Below the pieces are notes generated by a model. That model did no database searches. It saw only the letters and a list, made by a program, of their open reading frames with translations, and was not told where the DNA came from. A program made the position numbers and the translations under genes. A stretch of 8,455 nucleotides of DNA from Micrococcales bacterium (GTDB lineage Bacteria > Actinomycetota > Actinomycetes > Actinomycetales > Dermatophilaceae), in assembly GCA_030537915.1 (NCBI GenBank), contig JAUNUZ010000062.1, positions 901-9,355 of the forward strand, read 5' to 3'. This document shows positions 1 to 6,300 of this stretch, piece by piece. Within the stretch, counting starts at the first letter, position 1. The number at the start of each line of letters is the position of its first letter.

Positions 1-488
1 ACAGGGGCGCGCGGTGCGGCAGAGCCGTCGGCGACGAGCGCCGGGCGATCCGCCTCCGGCTGGTCGACCCGCTCACCGAAGGCGACCGTGAGCACCGGGC
101 CGGGAGGCTCAGGGCGGGACTGGCGGGGGCGTCCGCGATCGGACCGACGCCGGCGCGTCGAGGAGGTATCGCTCGTGCCGTAGCCGATGAGGACGTTGCC
201 GGAGCCAGCCTTCTCCTCTTCGCGGTGGTTCTCGGCTGCGGCTATGGCCTCGACCTCGACCGATACCAGGGGAGCGCCCACCTGCACCGATTCACCGGGT
301 GCCCCGTGCAATGCCGTGACGATACCGCCATACGGACATGGGACATCCACGGAAGCCTTTGCGGTCTCGACGAGGGCAACGACCTCGTCGACCGCTACCG
401 TGTCGCCGACCTCGACGCACCACTGCACGACCACTGCGTCCGTGAGGCCCTCGCCCAGGTCAGGCAGGCGGAACAGTTGGACCGTCAT
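1..488 (-). CDS. bkdC: E2 component (lipoyl domain, N-terminal part) of a branched-chain 2-oxoacid dehydrogenase; cut by the left edge
   Basis: This is the N-terminal 162 codons of a dihydrolipoamide acyltransferase, which accepts the acyl group from E1 on a swinging lipoyl arm and passes it to CoA. The frame stays open from the ATG at 488 to the window edge. Residues 1-80 form a biotinyl/lipoyl domain: it opens MTVQLFRLPDLGEGLTD, and the lipoylation site is K44 in ETAKASVDVP. ETAK in place of the commoner ETDK is, as I recall, usual in actinobacterial E2s. After an acidic stretch comes GSGNVLIGYGT (about 95-105), a motif I associate with bkd-type E2s, then an Arg/Pro-rich linker (about 111-128). 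The peripheral-subunit-binding and catalytic domains lie outside the window. The start overlaps the E1 beta stop as ATGA, with GGAG (496-499) 7 nt upstream. The family is clear; bkd rather than pdh is inferred from the E1 genes and the adjacent Lrp gene. Confidence 0.9.
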   Translation of the reverse strand, partial: MTVQLFRLPDLGEGLTDAVVVQWCVEVGDTVAVDEVVALVETAKASVDVPCPYGGIVTALHGAPGESVQVGAPLVSVEVEAIAAAENHREEEKAGSGNVLIGYGTSDTSSTRRRRSDRGRPRQSRPEPPGPVLTVAFGERVDQPEADRPALVADGSAAPRAP

Positions 489-1519
489 GGCGTTACTCCG
501 CCCGTGCCACCGCTGGACCAACGCGGGTCCGGTTCGTCGTCCCACTGCAGCCGGTCGATGGCGTCCAGGACGCGGTCGACGCCGGGCAGATGGATGTGCT
601 CGAGTTTGGGTGGCGGGTAGGGGATGTCGAGCCCCGACACCCGCAGCACCGGCGCCGCGAGCGAGTGGAACGCACGCTCCGCGACGCGTGCCGCGATCTC
701 GGCGCCCACGCCCGCGAAACCCTGCTCCTCGGTGATGACGACGCAGCGACCGGTCCGGCGCACCGACTCCAGCACGGCATCGTCGTCGAAGGGCACGATC
801 GAGCGGACGTCGAGGACCTCGCACGAGATGCCGTCTGCGGCTGCGGCCGTGGCCGTTTCGAGCGCAACCGGCACCGACGGACCGTAGGCCACGAGCGTGA
901 CGTCGGTGCCCGGCACAAGGATCGAGGCCCGGCCGAGTGGTTCGATCGGCCGAGTCGACAGGGCCGCCGTATCCACGTCGGTCTTGCTCCAGTACAGGCG
1001 CTTGGGCTCAAGGAAGATGACCGGATCCGGGTCGATGATCGCGGCCCGCAGCAGCGTGTAGGCGTCCTGCACGGTCGAAGGCGATACGACCTTCAGCCCC
1101 GGGGTGTGTGCGTAGTAGCCCTCCGAGGAGTCGCAGTGGTGCTCGACCCCGCCGATGCCGCCCGCGTAAGGGACACGCACGACGATCGGCAGCGACACGG
1201 ATCCGCGGGTTCGGTTGCGCATCTTGGCCAGGTGCGAGGCGATCTGTTCGAAGGCCGGGTAGGCGAACGCGTCGAACTGCATCTCGACGATCGGGCGGAA
1301 TCCGCCCATCGCCATCCCGATGGCGAAGCCGACGATGCCAGACTCGGCGAGCGGGGTGTCGAAGCAACGGTCCTCCCCGAAGTCGCGGGCGAGGCCGTCG
1401 GTGATGCGAAAGACGCCGCCGAGCACACCGACGTCTTCACCGAAGACGAGCACGTCGGGGTCGAGGGTCATCGCGTCACGCATCGCCTGGTTGAGCGCGG
1501 CGGCGAAAGTCGTTGCCAT
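485..1519 (-). CDS. bkdB: 2-oxoacid dehydrogenase E1 component, beta subunit (branched-chain type)
   Basis: Beta subunit (344 aa, full family length) of the heterotetrameric thiamine-diphosphate-dependent E1, which decarboxylates branched-chain 2-oxoacids and reductively acylates the E2 lipoyl arm. The N-terminal pyrimidine-binding domain has FGEDVG (26-31), GVFRIT (35-40) and TPLAESGIVGFAIGMA (55-70). E59 there is at the place of the glutamate that activates the cofactor. GGVEHHCDSSEGYYAHTPGLK (123-143) matches the His-containing active-site segment of bkd and pdh beta subunits. The C-terminal transketolase domain follows from about residue 200, with VVITEEQGFAGVGAEIAARV. The ATG at 1519 shares one base with the E1 alpha stop (TGATG), and the stop overlaps the E2 start (ATGA), so the three genes are very probably co-translated. 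Substrate class is inferred; a pyruvate dehydrogenase of the alpha/beta type remains possible. Confidence 0.93.
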   Translation of the reverse strand: MATTFAAALNQAMRDAMTLDPDVLVFGEDVGVLGGVFRITDGLARDFGEDRCFDTPLAESGIVGFAIGMAMGGFRPIVEMQFDAFAYPAFEQIASHLAKMRNRTRGSVSLPIVVRVPYAGGIGGVEHHCDSSEGYYAHTPGLKVVSPSTVQDAYTLLRAAIIDPDPVIFLEPKRLYWSKTDVDTAALSTRPIEPLGRASILVPGTDVTLVAYGPSVPVALETATAAAADGISCEVLDVRSIVPFDDDAVLESVRRTGRCVVITEEQGFAGVGAEIAARVAERAFHSLAAPVLRVSGLDIPYPPPKLEHIHLPGVDRVLDAIDRLQWDDEPDPRWSSGGTGGVTP

Positions 1520-2769
1520 CAGGACTCTGCTCCCGCGGCCAGCTCGGCGGCGACCATCGCGCGCTGCTCGCGCAGTTGCGGGGTCGGCTCGGCGTAGACG
1601 TGCTCGAAAAGCGACATCGGGTCGACGACGGCGTCCTCGTTCATGCGGCTGCGGACGCGGGCCGCGAAGTCCTCCGCCGCGGCGGCCACTCGTTCTACCG
1701 CCGCGTCGTCGAGCCGGTTGACGGAGCGCAGGTAGGCAGCGAGCCGGGTGATCGGGTCGCGCACGGCCCAGGCCTCGACCTCGCTGTCGGGCCGGTAGCG
1801 GCCGTCGTCGTCGGCGTTGGTGTGCGCCTCCATGCGGTAGGTGTGCAGCTCGAGCAGCACCGGGCCCTTGCCCGAGCGTGCCCAGTCGACCGCTTTGGTG
1901 AGCACAGCGAGCGTCGCCATCGCGTCGTTGCCGTCGACCTGCTCGCAGACGACGCCGTAACCGACACCCTTGTAGGCCAGGGACGGCGCTGCGGTCTGTT
2001 TGCTCAGCGGCACGCTGATGGCCCAGCCGTTGTTCTGCACGACGAAGACGACCGGGGCCTTGAAGACCGCCGCGAAGTTCAGCGCCTCGTGGAAGTCACC
2101 CTCGCTCGTCGCGCCGTCGCCGACGAAGGCCAGCGCGACGGTGTCGAGTCCGCGGCGGCGGTGGGCGTAGGCCAGTCCTGTGGCGTGCAGTAATTGCGTC
2201 GCCAGGGGCGTGCACTGGGCCGCGGTTCGGGTCGCCATGGGGTCGTAGCCGCAGTGCGCGTCCCCGCGTAGCAGGGTGAGCACATCAACGGGGTCCAGGC
2301 CCCTGCTGACCAGCGCCATCGACTCGCGATAGGTCGGGAACGCCCAGTCGGTGTCGCGCAGCGCGAGCATCGTTGCGATCTGGCACGCCTCTTGGCCGCG
2401 GGAGGAGGGGTAGACCGCGAGGCGCCCCTGCTTGGTCAGCGCGGTGGCCTGCCGGTCGAAGCGCCGGCCGATGACCATGCGGCGGTAGGCCTCTAGGAGC
2501 AGCTCGTCATCGGGTGCGGTGTAGTCCGCCGTCATGGGGTCGACCCGCTGGCCCTCGTCGTCGAGGAAGCGGATCGGTGCCGGTGCCGGAATGAGGCCGC
2601 TCTGGAACGGCGGCTCGTGCTCGGTCCCGCGCGCAGCGTGCTGATCCGCCTGTCGCGCGGCATGTTGGGCAGCCGCGGCGACGGCCTTGGCGTTGGCGGC
2701 GCGCGTCTGCTTCGCGTCGGCGCGTCGGCGGCCCGTCCCCTTGACCGCTGCCTCGTCTCGTGTCGTCAT
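1519..2769 (-). CDS. bkdA: 2-oxoacid dehydrogenase E1 component, alpha subunit (branched-chain type)
   Basis: Alpha subunit (416 aa) that binds thiamine diphosphate and pairs with the beta subunit encoded next. The cofactor motif starts at GDGATSEGDFHEALN (217-231) and ends at VVQNN (243-247), the usual spacing. YPSSRGQEA (120-128), FPTYRES (144-150), YDPMATRTAAQCTPLATQLLHATG (175-198, with the family's gap between motif halves) and RMEAHTNADDDGRY (312-325, with the expected His) are all family blocks. I chose the ATG at 2769, residues MTTRDEAAV, because GGAGG (2775-2779) sits 5 nt upstream. The frame stays open to an ATG at 2940, but the extra residues there look non-coding and reach into the divergent promoter. 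Residues 8-48 are an Ala/Arg/Lys-rich, probably helical or disordered tail ahead of the conserved core. This is the first gene of the operon, divergent from the Lrp gene. Confidence is high for the family and moderate for substrate. Confidence 0.93.
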   Translation of the reverse strand: MTTRDEAAVKGTGRRRADAKQTRAANAKAVAAAAQHAARQADQHAARGTEHEPPFQSGLIPAPAPIRFLDDEGQRVDPMTADYTAPDDELLLEAYRRMVIGRRFDRQATALTKQGRLAVYPSSRGQEACQIATMLALRDTDWAFPTYRESMALVSRGLDPVDVLTLLRGDAHCGYDPMATRTAAQCTPLATQLLHATGLAYAHRRRGLDTVALAFVGDGATSEGDFHEALNFAAVFKAPVVFVVQNNGWAISVPLSKQTAAPSLAYKGVGYGVVCEQVDGNDAMATLAVLTKAVDWARSGKGPVLLELHTYRMEAHTNADDDGRYRPDSEVEAWAVRDPITRLAAYLRSVNRLDDAAVERVAAAAEDFAARVRSRMNEDAVVDPMSLFEHVYAEPTPQLREQRAMVAAELAAGAES

Positions 2770-2957
2770 CCCGGCCTCCGTCCGCTCGGGCCACCTCAGC
2801 GCGCCGCAGCGCCCGCGCCGAGGATGGCGCGGTGTCCTTGATCGTGCGACCACCGAGCCGATCGGTTCAACACTATGGCGGAACGCGAGACAATCGGTTC
2901 GCGAGGCCGTCTCGTGGCGGCCAGATGTCCGGGCGAGCATCTAGCGAAAGGGGCGAG
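2770..2957. promoter_or_regulatory. Divergent promoter region between the E1 alpha operon and the Lrp/AsnC gene, with candidate operators
   Basis: This 188-bp gap must hold the start sites of both divergent transcripts. Three structures are visible. There is a near-palindrome, gagCCGATCGGttc, at 2855-2868 (6 of 7 pairs match). The 8-mer ATCGGTTC occurs twice in the same direction, at 2861-2868 and 2893-2900, 32 bp apart (about three helical turns). An inverted repeat, CGAGAC (2886-2891) with GTCTCG (2909-2914), also lies here. On the minus strand TAGTGT (2875-2870) fits a loose actinobacterial -10 for bkdA and sits between the two 8-mer copies, but the -35 (ACCGAT) is poor. No convincing promoter was seen for the Lrp gene. 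Binding of the neighbouring Lrp protein to these repeats is inference. Confidence 0.45.
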
Positions 2958-3467
2958 ATGGTCAGCGACCGCTCCATCGACGACACCGACCGCGGGCTCC
3001 TCGCCGAGCTGTCGGCGGACGGGCGGGCCTCGATGCGCAGCCTCGCGCAGCGGCTGCACATCTCCCGGGCCAACGCCTACATGCGGGTCGAGCGGCTGCT
3101 GCGCGAGGGGGTCATCCGGGGGTTCGCCGCGCGCCTGGACCCCGAGCGCGCCGGGCTGCGGACCTCGGCCTATGTCACGGTCTCGATCGAGCAGAACGCG
3201 TGGCGCGACGTCTGCGCCCACCTGCGGGAGATCCGGTATGTCGAGCATGTCGCCCTCGTCGGGGCCGAAGTCGATGTCGTCGCGCTCGTGCGCACCCCCG
3301 ACAACGCGGCGCTGCGGCATGTCGTCCTGGAGCAGATCCAGGCTGTTCCCGGGGTGGAGAGCACCCGCACGTGGCTCATCTTCGCCGAGGTCGACGGCCG
3401 CGGGCCGCACTGGGCGTCCAGCGCAGCGGTGACTCAGCCCGGGCCGCCGACGGGCGACCCGAGCTGA
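2958..3467 (+). CDS. Lrp/AsnC-family transcriptional regulator, likely of the divergent bkd operon
   Basis: A 169-aa amino-acid-responsive regulator of standard family length. Residues 6-60 form the AsnC-type winged helix-turn-helix: DDTDRGLLAELSADGR opens it, and SRANAYMRVERLLREGVI holds the recognition helix. Residues about 66-145 form the RAM domain, which makes dimers and octamers and binds the ligand; GAEVDVVALVRT (102-113) is at the place of the family's ligand-loop G-x-x-D motif. A short Pro-rich tail follows. The ATG at 2958 has AAAGGGG (2947-2953) 4 nt upstream; the frame is open further back but without family sequence. Lrp-type regulators next to bkd operons are well known, for example BkdR of Pseudomonas putida, which activates bkd in response to branched-chain amino acids. 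By analogy this protein probably senses leucine, isoleucine or valine and controls the divergent E1/E2 genes; the sign of the control cannot be read. Confidence 0.92.
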   Translation: MVSDRSIDDTDRGLLAELSADGRASMRSLAQRLHISRANAYMRVERLLREGVIRGFAARLDPERAGLRTSAYVTVSIEQNAWRDVCAHLREIRYVEHVALVGAEVDVVALVRTPDNAALRHVVLEQIQAVPGVESTRTWLIFAEVDGRGPHWASSAAVTQPGPPTGDPS

Positions 3468-3490
3468 GATCGGGATGGGGCGGCTCAGCT
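3462..3490. terminator. Possible weak hairpin between convergent genes
   Basis: AGCTGAG (3462-3468) can pair with CTCAGCT (3484-3490), a 7-bp stem around a 15-nt loop, starting inside the end of the Lrp gene and ending 11 bp before the 3' end of the DUF4235 gene. CTCAGCTG recurs at 3500-3507. The gap between the two convergent genes is only 33 bp, so a bidirectional terminator would fit here, but there is no U-rich tail on either strand. Confidence 0.2.
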
Positions 3491-3500
3491 GCAGGAGTTC

Positions 3501-3779
3501 TCAGCTGACCGAGTCGGCGTTCTCGGGCACACCGCCGGTCGACTTGGCGTAGTACTGCGTCCACTTGCGGGTCATCATGAGCCGCGCCAACGCGATGACG
3601 GCGCCGGAGGCCAGCGCCCAGGCGACGGCCTCCCACATCTCGGTCTCCGGGTCTTCGGGGTTGGCAGGCGGCTCGTCGTTCATCACGAGCTTCCAGCCCC
3701 CGGTCGCTACCTGCTTGGCAACGACGCCGGCGGCGATCGCCAGGCCGGTCCCCATCAGCTTGAACACCTTGTCGCCCAT
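3501..3779 (-). CDS. DUF4235 family small membrane protein
   Basis: A 92-aa protein of unknown function. Two hydrophobic segments are visible: about residues 7-22 (LMGTGLAIAAGVVAKQ) and about 50-69 (EAVAWALASGAVIALARLMM). Between them lies a polar loop with GGWKLVMNDEPPANPEDPE (27-45), followed by a basic end (RKWTQYYAK). The pattern of Trp-Lys, then PP, then an acidic Asp/Pro stretch, then an A-rich helix ending in Arg is what I recognise as DUF4235, a family I know mainly from actinobacteria. The ATG at 3779 has a strong ribosome binding site, GAGGAGG (3785-3791), 5 nt upstream. It stands alone, convergent with the Lrp gene and divergent from the thiamine transporter, so the context gives no functional clue. 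A membrane or envelope role is only inferred from the helices. Confidence 0.82.
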   Translation of the reverse strand: MGDKVFKLMGTGLAIAAGVVAKQVATGGWKLVMNDEPPANPEDPETEMWEAVAWALASGAVIALARLMMTRKWTQYYAKSTGGVPENADSVS

Positions 3780-3881
3780 GTGGGCCTCCTCGTCATGACG
3801 GTTGCACTGCTCCCTCCCGAGTCTGCCAGCGCGCTCGGCGCGCGGCGAGCGGGGTGGCCTCCAGGGGAGTACGCTGCCGGG

Positions 3882-3904
3882 TCACCAGTGCTACCGTCTG
3901 GTGA
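3882..3904 (+). promoter_or_regulatory. Inverted repeat framing a candidate -10 just upstream of the riboswitch
   Basis: TCACCAG (3882-3888) and CTGGTGA (3898-3904) are a perfect 7-bp inverted repeat with a 9-nt spacer. The spacer contains TACCGT (3892-3897), which fits the TAnnnT form of actinobacterial -10 elements. A start about 7 nt later would fall at about 3904, so the transcript would begin almost exactly at the riboswitch aptamer. The -35 position (GTACGC, 3869-3874) does not match a consensus. This could be promoter plus operator, or just a hairpin. The rest of the 3780-3905 stretch shows nothing else I can name. Confidence 0.35.
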
Positions 3905-3905
3905 T

Positions 3906-3993
3906 TACGACAGGGGAGCGCACACGCGCTGAGAGTGCGGGAGACCGCAGACCCTCGAACCTGAACCGGTTAGCACCGGCGTAGGGAGTCGGG
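3906..3993 (+). ncRNA. TPP riboswitch (THI element) aptamer
   Basis: This leader binds thiamine pyrophosphate and turns down the downstream transporter. The conserved parts are all present in order. P1 forms from CGAC (3908-3911) with GTCG (3988-3991). GGG (3914-3916) with CCC (3952-3954) is part of P2. P3 is AGCGC (3917-3921) with GCGCT (3926-3930) around ACAC. The pyrimidine-sensing CTGAGA is at 3929-3934. A variable arm, TGCGG with CCGCA (3936-3949), is closed by a GAGA tetraloop. AACCTGA is at 3958-3964. CCGG with CCGG (3966-3979) forms the other helix, and GCGTAGGGA (3980-3987, G at 3979) is the invariant 3' block. Its place 5' to ykoEDC fits well known THI-regulated thiamine transporters. 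Identity is near certain; exact ends are approximate. Confidence 0.96.
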
Positions 3994-4006
3994 ACGTCTC
4001 GAGGAT

Positions 4007-4070
4007 CGGCCTACCGGCCGGCTCTTCCCCCGAGGTATTCCGGAGCGATCCGGAGGCGACCTTAGGGAGA
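4007..4070 (+). promoter_or_regulatory. Expression platform of the TPP riboswitch and ykoE ribosome binding site
   Basis: About 80 nt separate the aptamer from the ykoE ATG. Two small hairpins can form: CGGCC (4007-4011) with GGCCG (4016-4020), and TCCGGA (4039-4044) with TCCGGA (4049-4054) closed by a GCGA tetraloop. The ribosome binding site AGGGAGA (4064-4070) lies 5 nt before the ATG. A pyrimidine run, CTCTTCCCCC (4022-4031), could pair with GGGAG of this site (5 bp including one G-U). No hairpin is followed by a U run, so translational control is more likely than termination, as is common in high-GC actinobacteria. The switching model is inference. Confidence 0.45.
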
Positions 4071-4075
4071 TTGGC

Positions 4076-4753
4076 ATGACACGTCTGGAGAACCACCCGG
4101 GGTGGCCGAGAGCCGACCGGCACATCACCGCCAGCGGTCGCGTCACCGCCTGGCGCGGTATTGAATTCGTCACCCTCGCGGTCCTTGGCGTCGCCTTCGG
4201 TGTCGCGTTCTGGGGCTGGGACGTCTTCCTCTACCCGTTCGTCATCGCAGGTCTCGCCTTCCCGCCCGCGCAGAGCCTCACCCTCGGGGTCTGGCTCCTG
4301 CCCGCCGTCGCGGGCGGCCTCATCGTGCGGCGGCCCGGCGCGGCCTTGTTCACCGAGCTCATCGCCGCCAACGTCGAGATGCTGCTCGGCAACCAGTGGG
4401 GTCCGGCGGTGTTCGTCTCCGCGGTGTTGCAGGGCCTGGGCGTCGAGTTGGTGCTCGCGATCCTACGGTGGCGCCGCTTCGGTGTCGGCGTGGTGATGCT
4501 CGGCGGTGCCCTCGCGGCGACTCTGGAGTTGATCTGTTACGAGTGGTGGACCAACATGCTCGAGTACGAGTTCGGCTGGAAGCTGCTGGCTCTGGGTTTC
4601 GCGATCGTCTCCGGCGCGCTCGTCGCTGGTGTCGGTGGGTGGGCGGTGACGCGAGCTCTGGCGGCAACGGGTGTGCTGGACTCCTTCCCGCCCGGCCGCG
4701 AGCATCGGCTCGCGGCAGGCGGATGGGATGACGAGGACCCCGACGCCACGTGA
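4076..4753 (+). CDS. ykoE: ECF transporter S component YkoE (thiamine or hydroxymethylpyrimidine binding)
   Basis: A 225-aa integral membrane protein that gives an ECF-type importer its substrate specificity. After a polar N-terminus there are about five to six hydrophobic segments (roughly 31-49, 50-65, 68-84, 110-130, 137-156 and 168-192). The conserved block RRPGAALFTELIAANVEMLLGNQWG (85-109) and QGLGVELVLA (119-128) are YkoE hallmarks. The C-terminus is charged and cytoplasmic-looking (about 205-225, rich in Asp/Glu). The ATG has AGGGAGA 5 nt upstream. The stop overlaps the ykoD GTG as GTGA, so translation is coupled. The TPP riboswitch in the leader supports transport of thiamine or a precursor; in Bacillus subtilis YkoEDC is described as a thiamine/HMP transporter. 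Which of the two substrates is used here cannot be told from sequence. Confidence 0.94.
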   Translation: MTRLENHPGWPRADRHITASGRVTAWRGIEFVTLAVLGVAFGVAFWGWDVFLYPFVIAGLAFPPAQSLTLGVWLLPAVAGGLIVRRPGAALFTELIAANVEMLLGNQWGPAVFVSAVLQGLGVELVLAILRWRRFGVGVVMLGGALAATLELICYEWWTNMLEYEFGWKLLALGFAIVSGALVAGVGGWAVTRALAATGVLDSFPPGREHRLAAGGWDDEDPDAT

Positions 4754-6300
4754 GCGACTCCGCGCTGGCCCTGACCCGGGGTCTCACGTGGACCCCGGGC
4801 GGGCGTCGACGACCCACGCTCGCCGGCATCGACCTGGCGATCTCGCCCGGCGAGCGTGTGCTGCTCGTCGGACCGTCAGGGTCGGGCAAGTCGACGCTGC
4901 TGCGCGCCCTGGCGGGAGTGCTGCAGGTCAGCGGTGACGGCGAGCTCGCCGGCGAGGTGCTCATCGAGGGCCGCCCGGCAACCGACGGGGGTACCTCGGT
5001 GGGCCTGCTGCTGCAGGACCCGCGGGACGCCCGGGTCGCCGAGACCGTCGGTCGGGACGCCGCCTTCGGGTGCGAGAACGACGCGATGCCTCGCGAGCTC
5101 ATCGGCGATGCGGTCAGCGCGGCGCTCCTGGACGTCGGCTTCCCGTACGGACCGCAGCACCGCACCGACACCCTCTCCGGAGGCGAGGCTCAGCGGCTCG
5201 CCCTCGCCGGTGTCATCGCCGCGCGGCCCCGGCTCCTGCTGCTGGACGAGCCGACGTCGATGCTCGACCCGATCGCCGCGGAGCGCGTCCGGCGCGCGGT
5301 GCTAGGCGTCCTCGACGAGCAGATGGCGCTGGTCGTCGTCGAGCACCGTCTCGACGGGTGGGTCGACGTCCTTCCCCGGATCGTCGTCCTCGACGGCGCC
5401 GGCCGCGTCATCGCCGACGGGGACACCGGCCGGGTCCTTGCAGAGCACGCGGCCGAGCTTGCCGGGCAGGGCATCTGGGTGCCGGGTCGGCCGGCGCCGA
5501 TCCCTGTGCAGGTCCCGCCTGCGCTGCTCACGAGTCTCTTCCCGACCGGCGGCGGCGCGCCGGCGGTCCGGGCTCGCAGCGGGTTGGTGCGCGCCCATGA
5601 CGTGCGGCTGCGGCACCGACGCCCCATCCGTTTCACCGGCGCTCGGCGACCTGCGGACCCGCCTGCCCTCGCGCTCGACGGCGTGGACGCCAATGTGTCG
5701 GCCGGTCGGGTGCTAGCCCTGCGCGGCGCGTCCGGGGCGGGTAAGTCCAGCCTCGTCGCCGTGCTCACCGGGTTGCTCGCCCCCACGACAGGGACCGTCG
5801 AGGCCGACCAGGGGCTCGCCGCCGGGCTCATCCCTGCGCCGCACCGCTGGCGGAGCCGCGACCTGGCGGCCCGGATCGCCTGGGTGCCCCAGGACGCGGC
5901 GGCGAGCATTGTCGGCCGAACCGTCGGTGAGTGCCTCCTGGCCACCGCCCACGCCCTGGGCGGGCCCGGCGGCGATGTCGCGGCCCAGCGTCGTGCCGGC
6001 GATCTCGCCGAAATCCTCGGCCTGCAGCGGCTACTCAAGCGCAATCCCTATCGGCTTTCCGGCGGGGAATCGCGCCGGCTGGCGATTGCCGCCGGTCTGC
6101 TGCACGGACCGCCGGTCATGTGCCTCGACGAGCCGACCGTCGGGCAGGACCGCGGCACATGGGCGGCGGTCGCCGGAATCATTCAGGGTGCCCGCGCCGC
6201 CGGAGCAGGAGTCGTCGTGTCGACGCACGACGATCTGCTCACGCGTCTGGCCGATGACGAGCTGCGGCTGCACCGGGGCCGGGTCGGGTGCGCGGCGTGA
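4750..6300 (+). CDS. ykoD: ECF transporter A component YkoD: fused double ABC ATPase
   Basis: A 516-aa protein with two ABC ATPase domains in one chain, which powers the YkoE/YkoC membrane pair. Domain 1 (about 4-235) has Walker A GPSGSGKST (41-49), Q-loop Q89, signature LSGGE (142-146), Walker B LLLLDEP (162-168) with catalytic E167, and switch His H199. Domain 2 (about 280-515) has Walker A GASGAGKSS (326-334), Q381, LSGGE (436-440), Walker B MCLDEP (457-462) with E461, and H493. All catalytic residues are present in both halves, so both sites should be active. A less conserved Pro-rich linker (about 240-300) joins them. In the Walker A of domain 2 the last residue is Ser instead of Thr, which is tolerated. 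The GTG at 4750 overlaps the ykoE stop; the stop overlaps the ykoC start. Fused A1-A2 subunits are the norm in the YkoD branch of the ECF family. Confidence 0.95.
   Translation: MSDSALALTRGLTWTPGGRRRPTLAGIDLAISPGERVLLVGPSGSGKSTLLRALAGVLQVSGDGELAGEVLIEGRPATDGGTSVGLLLQDPRDARVAETVGRDAAFGCENDAMPRELIGDAVSAALLDVGFPYGPQHRTDTLSGGEAQRLALAGVIAARPRLLLLDEPTSMLDPIAAERVRRAVLGVLDEQMALVVVEHRLDGWVDVLPRIVVLDGAGRVIADGDTGRVLAEHAAELAGQGIWVPGRPAPIPVQVPPALLTSLFPTGGGAPAVRARSGLVRAHDVRLRHRRPIRFTGARRPADPPALALDGVDANVSAGRVLALRGASGAGKSSLVAVLTGLLAPTTGTVEADQGLAAGLIPAPHRWRSRDLAARIAWVPQDAAASIVGRTVGECLLATAHALGGPGGDVAAQRRAGDLAEILGLQRLLKRNPYRLSGGESRRLAIAAGLLHGPPVMCLDEPTVGQDRGTWAAVAGIIQGARAAGAGVVVSTHDDLLTRLADDELRLHRGRVGCAA

Noticed and set aside
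590..2193. Long open frames on the plus strand opposite the E1 alpha and E1 beta genes
   Set aside because: They are antisense shadows of well-conserved genes, expected at this GC content, and have no recognisable domain.
485..2769. Pyruvate dehydrogenase (pdhAB-C) as the identity of the operon
   Set aside because: Not excluded, but the bkd-like motifs of the subunits and the divergent Lrp-type regulator make the branched-chain assignment more likely.
2770..2940. Extension of the E1 alpha gene to an ATG at 2940
   Set aside because: The added 57 residues are not family-like and cross the divergent promoter, and the ATG at 2769 has a strong GGAGG site.
2796..3410. 204-codon open frame on the minus strand opposite the Lrp gene
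   Set aside because: The Lrp gene on the plus strand has clear HTH and RAM domains; the antisense product has a shadow-like Arg/Asp/Pro composition.
3802..4173. Short open frames on both strands through the riboswitch leader
   Set aside because: They cross the TPP aptamer, lack ribosome binding sites and have no recognisable sequence.
5725..5751. Ser in place of Thr at the end of the second Walker A of YkoD as a sign of a dead site
   Set aside because: The Lys, the preceding Gly residues, the Walker B Glu, signature and switch His are intact, and Ser at this position can still coordinate magnesium.
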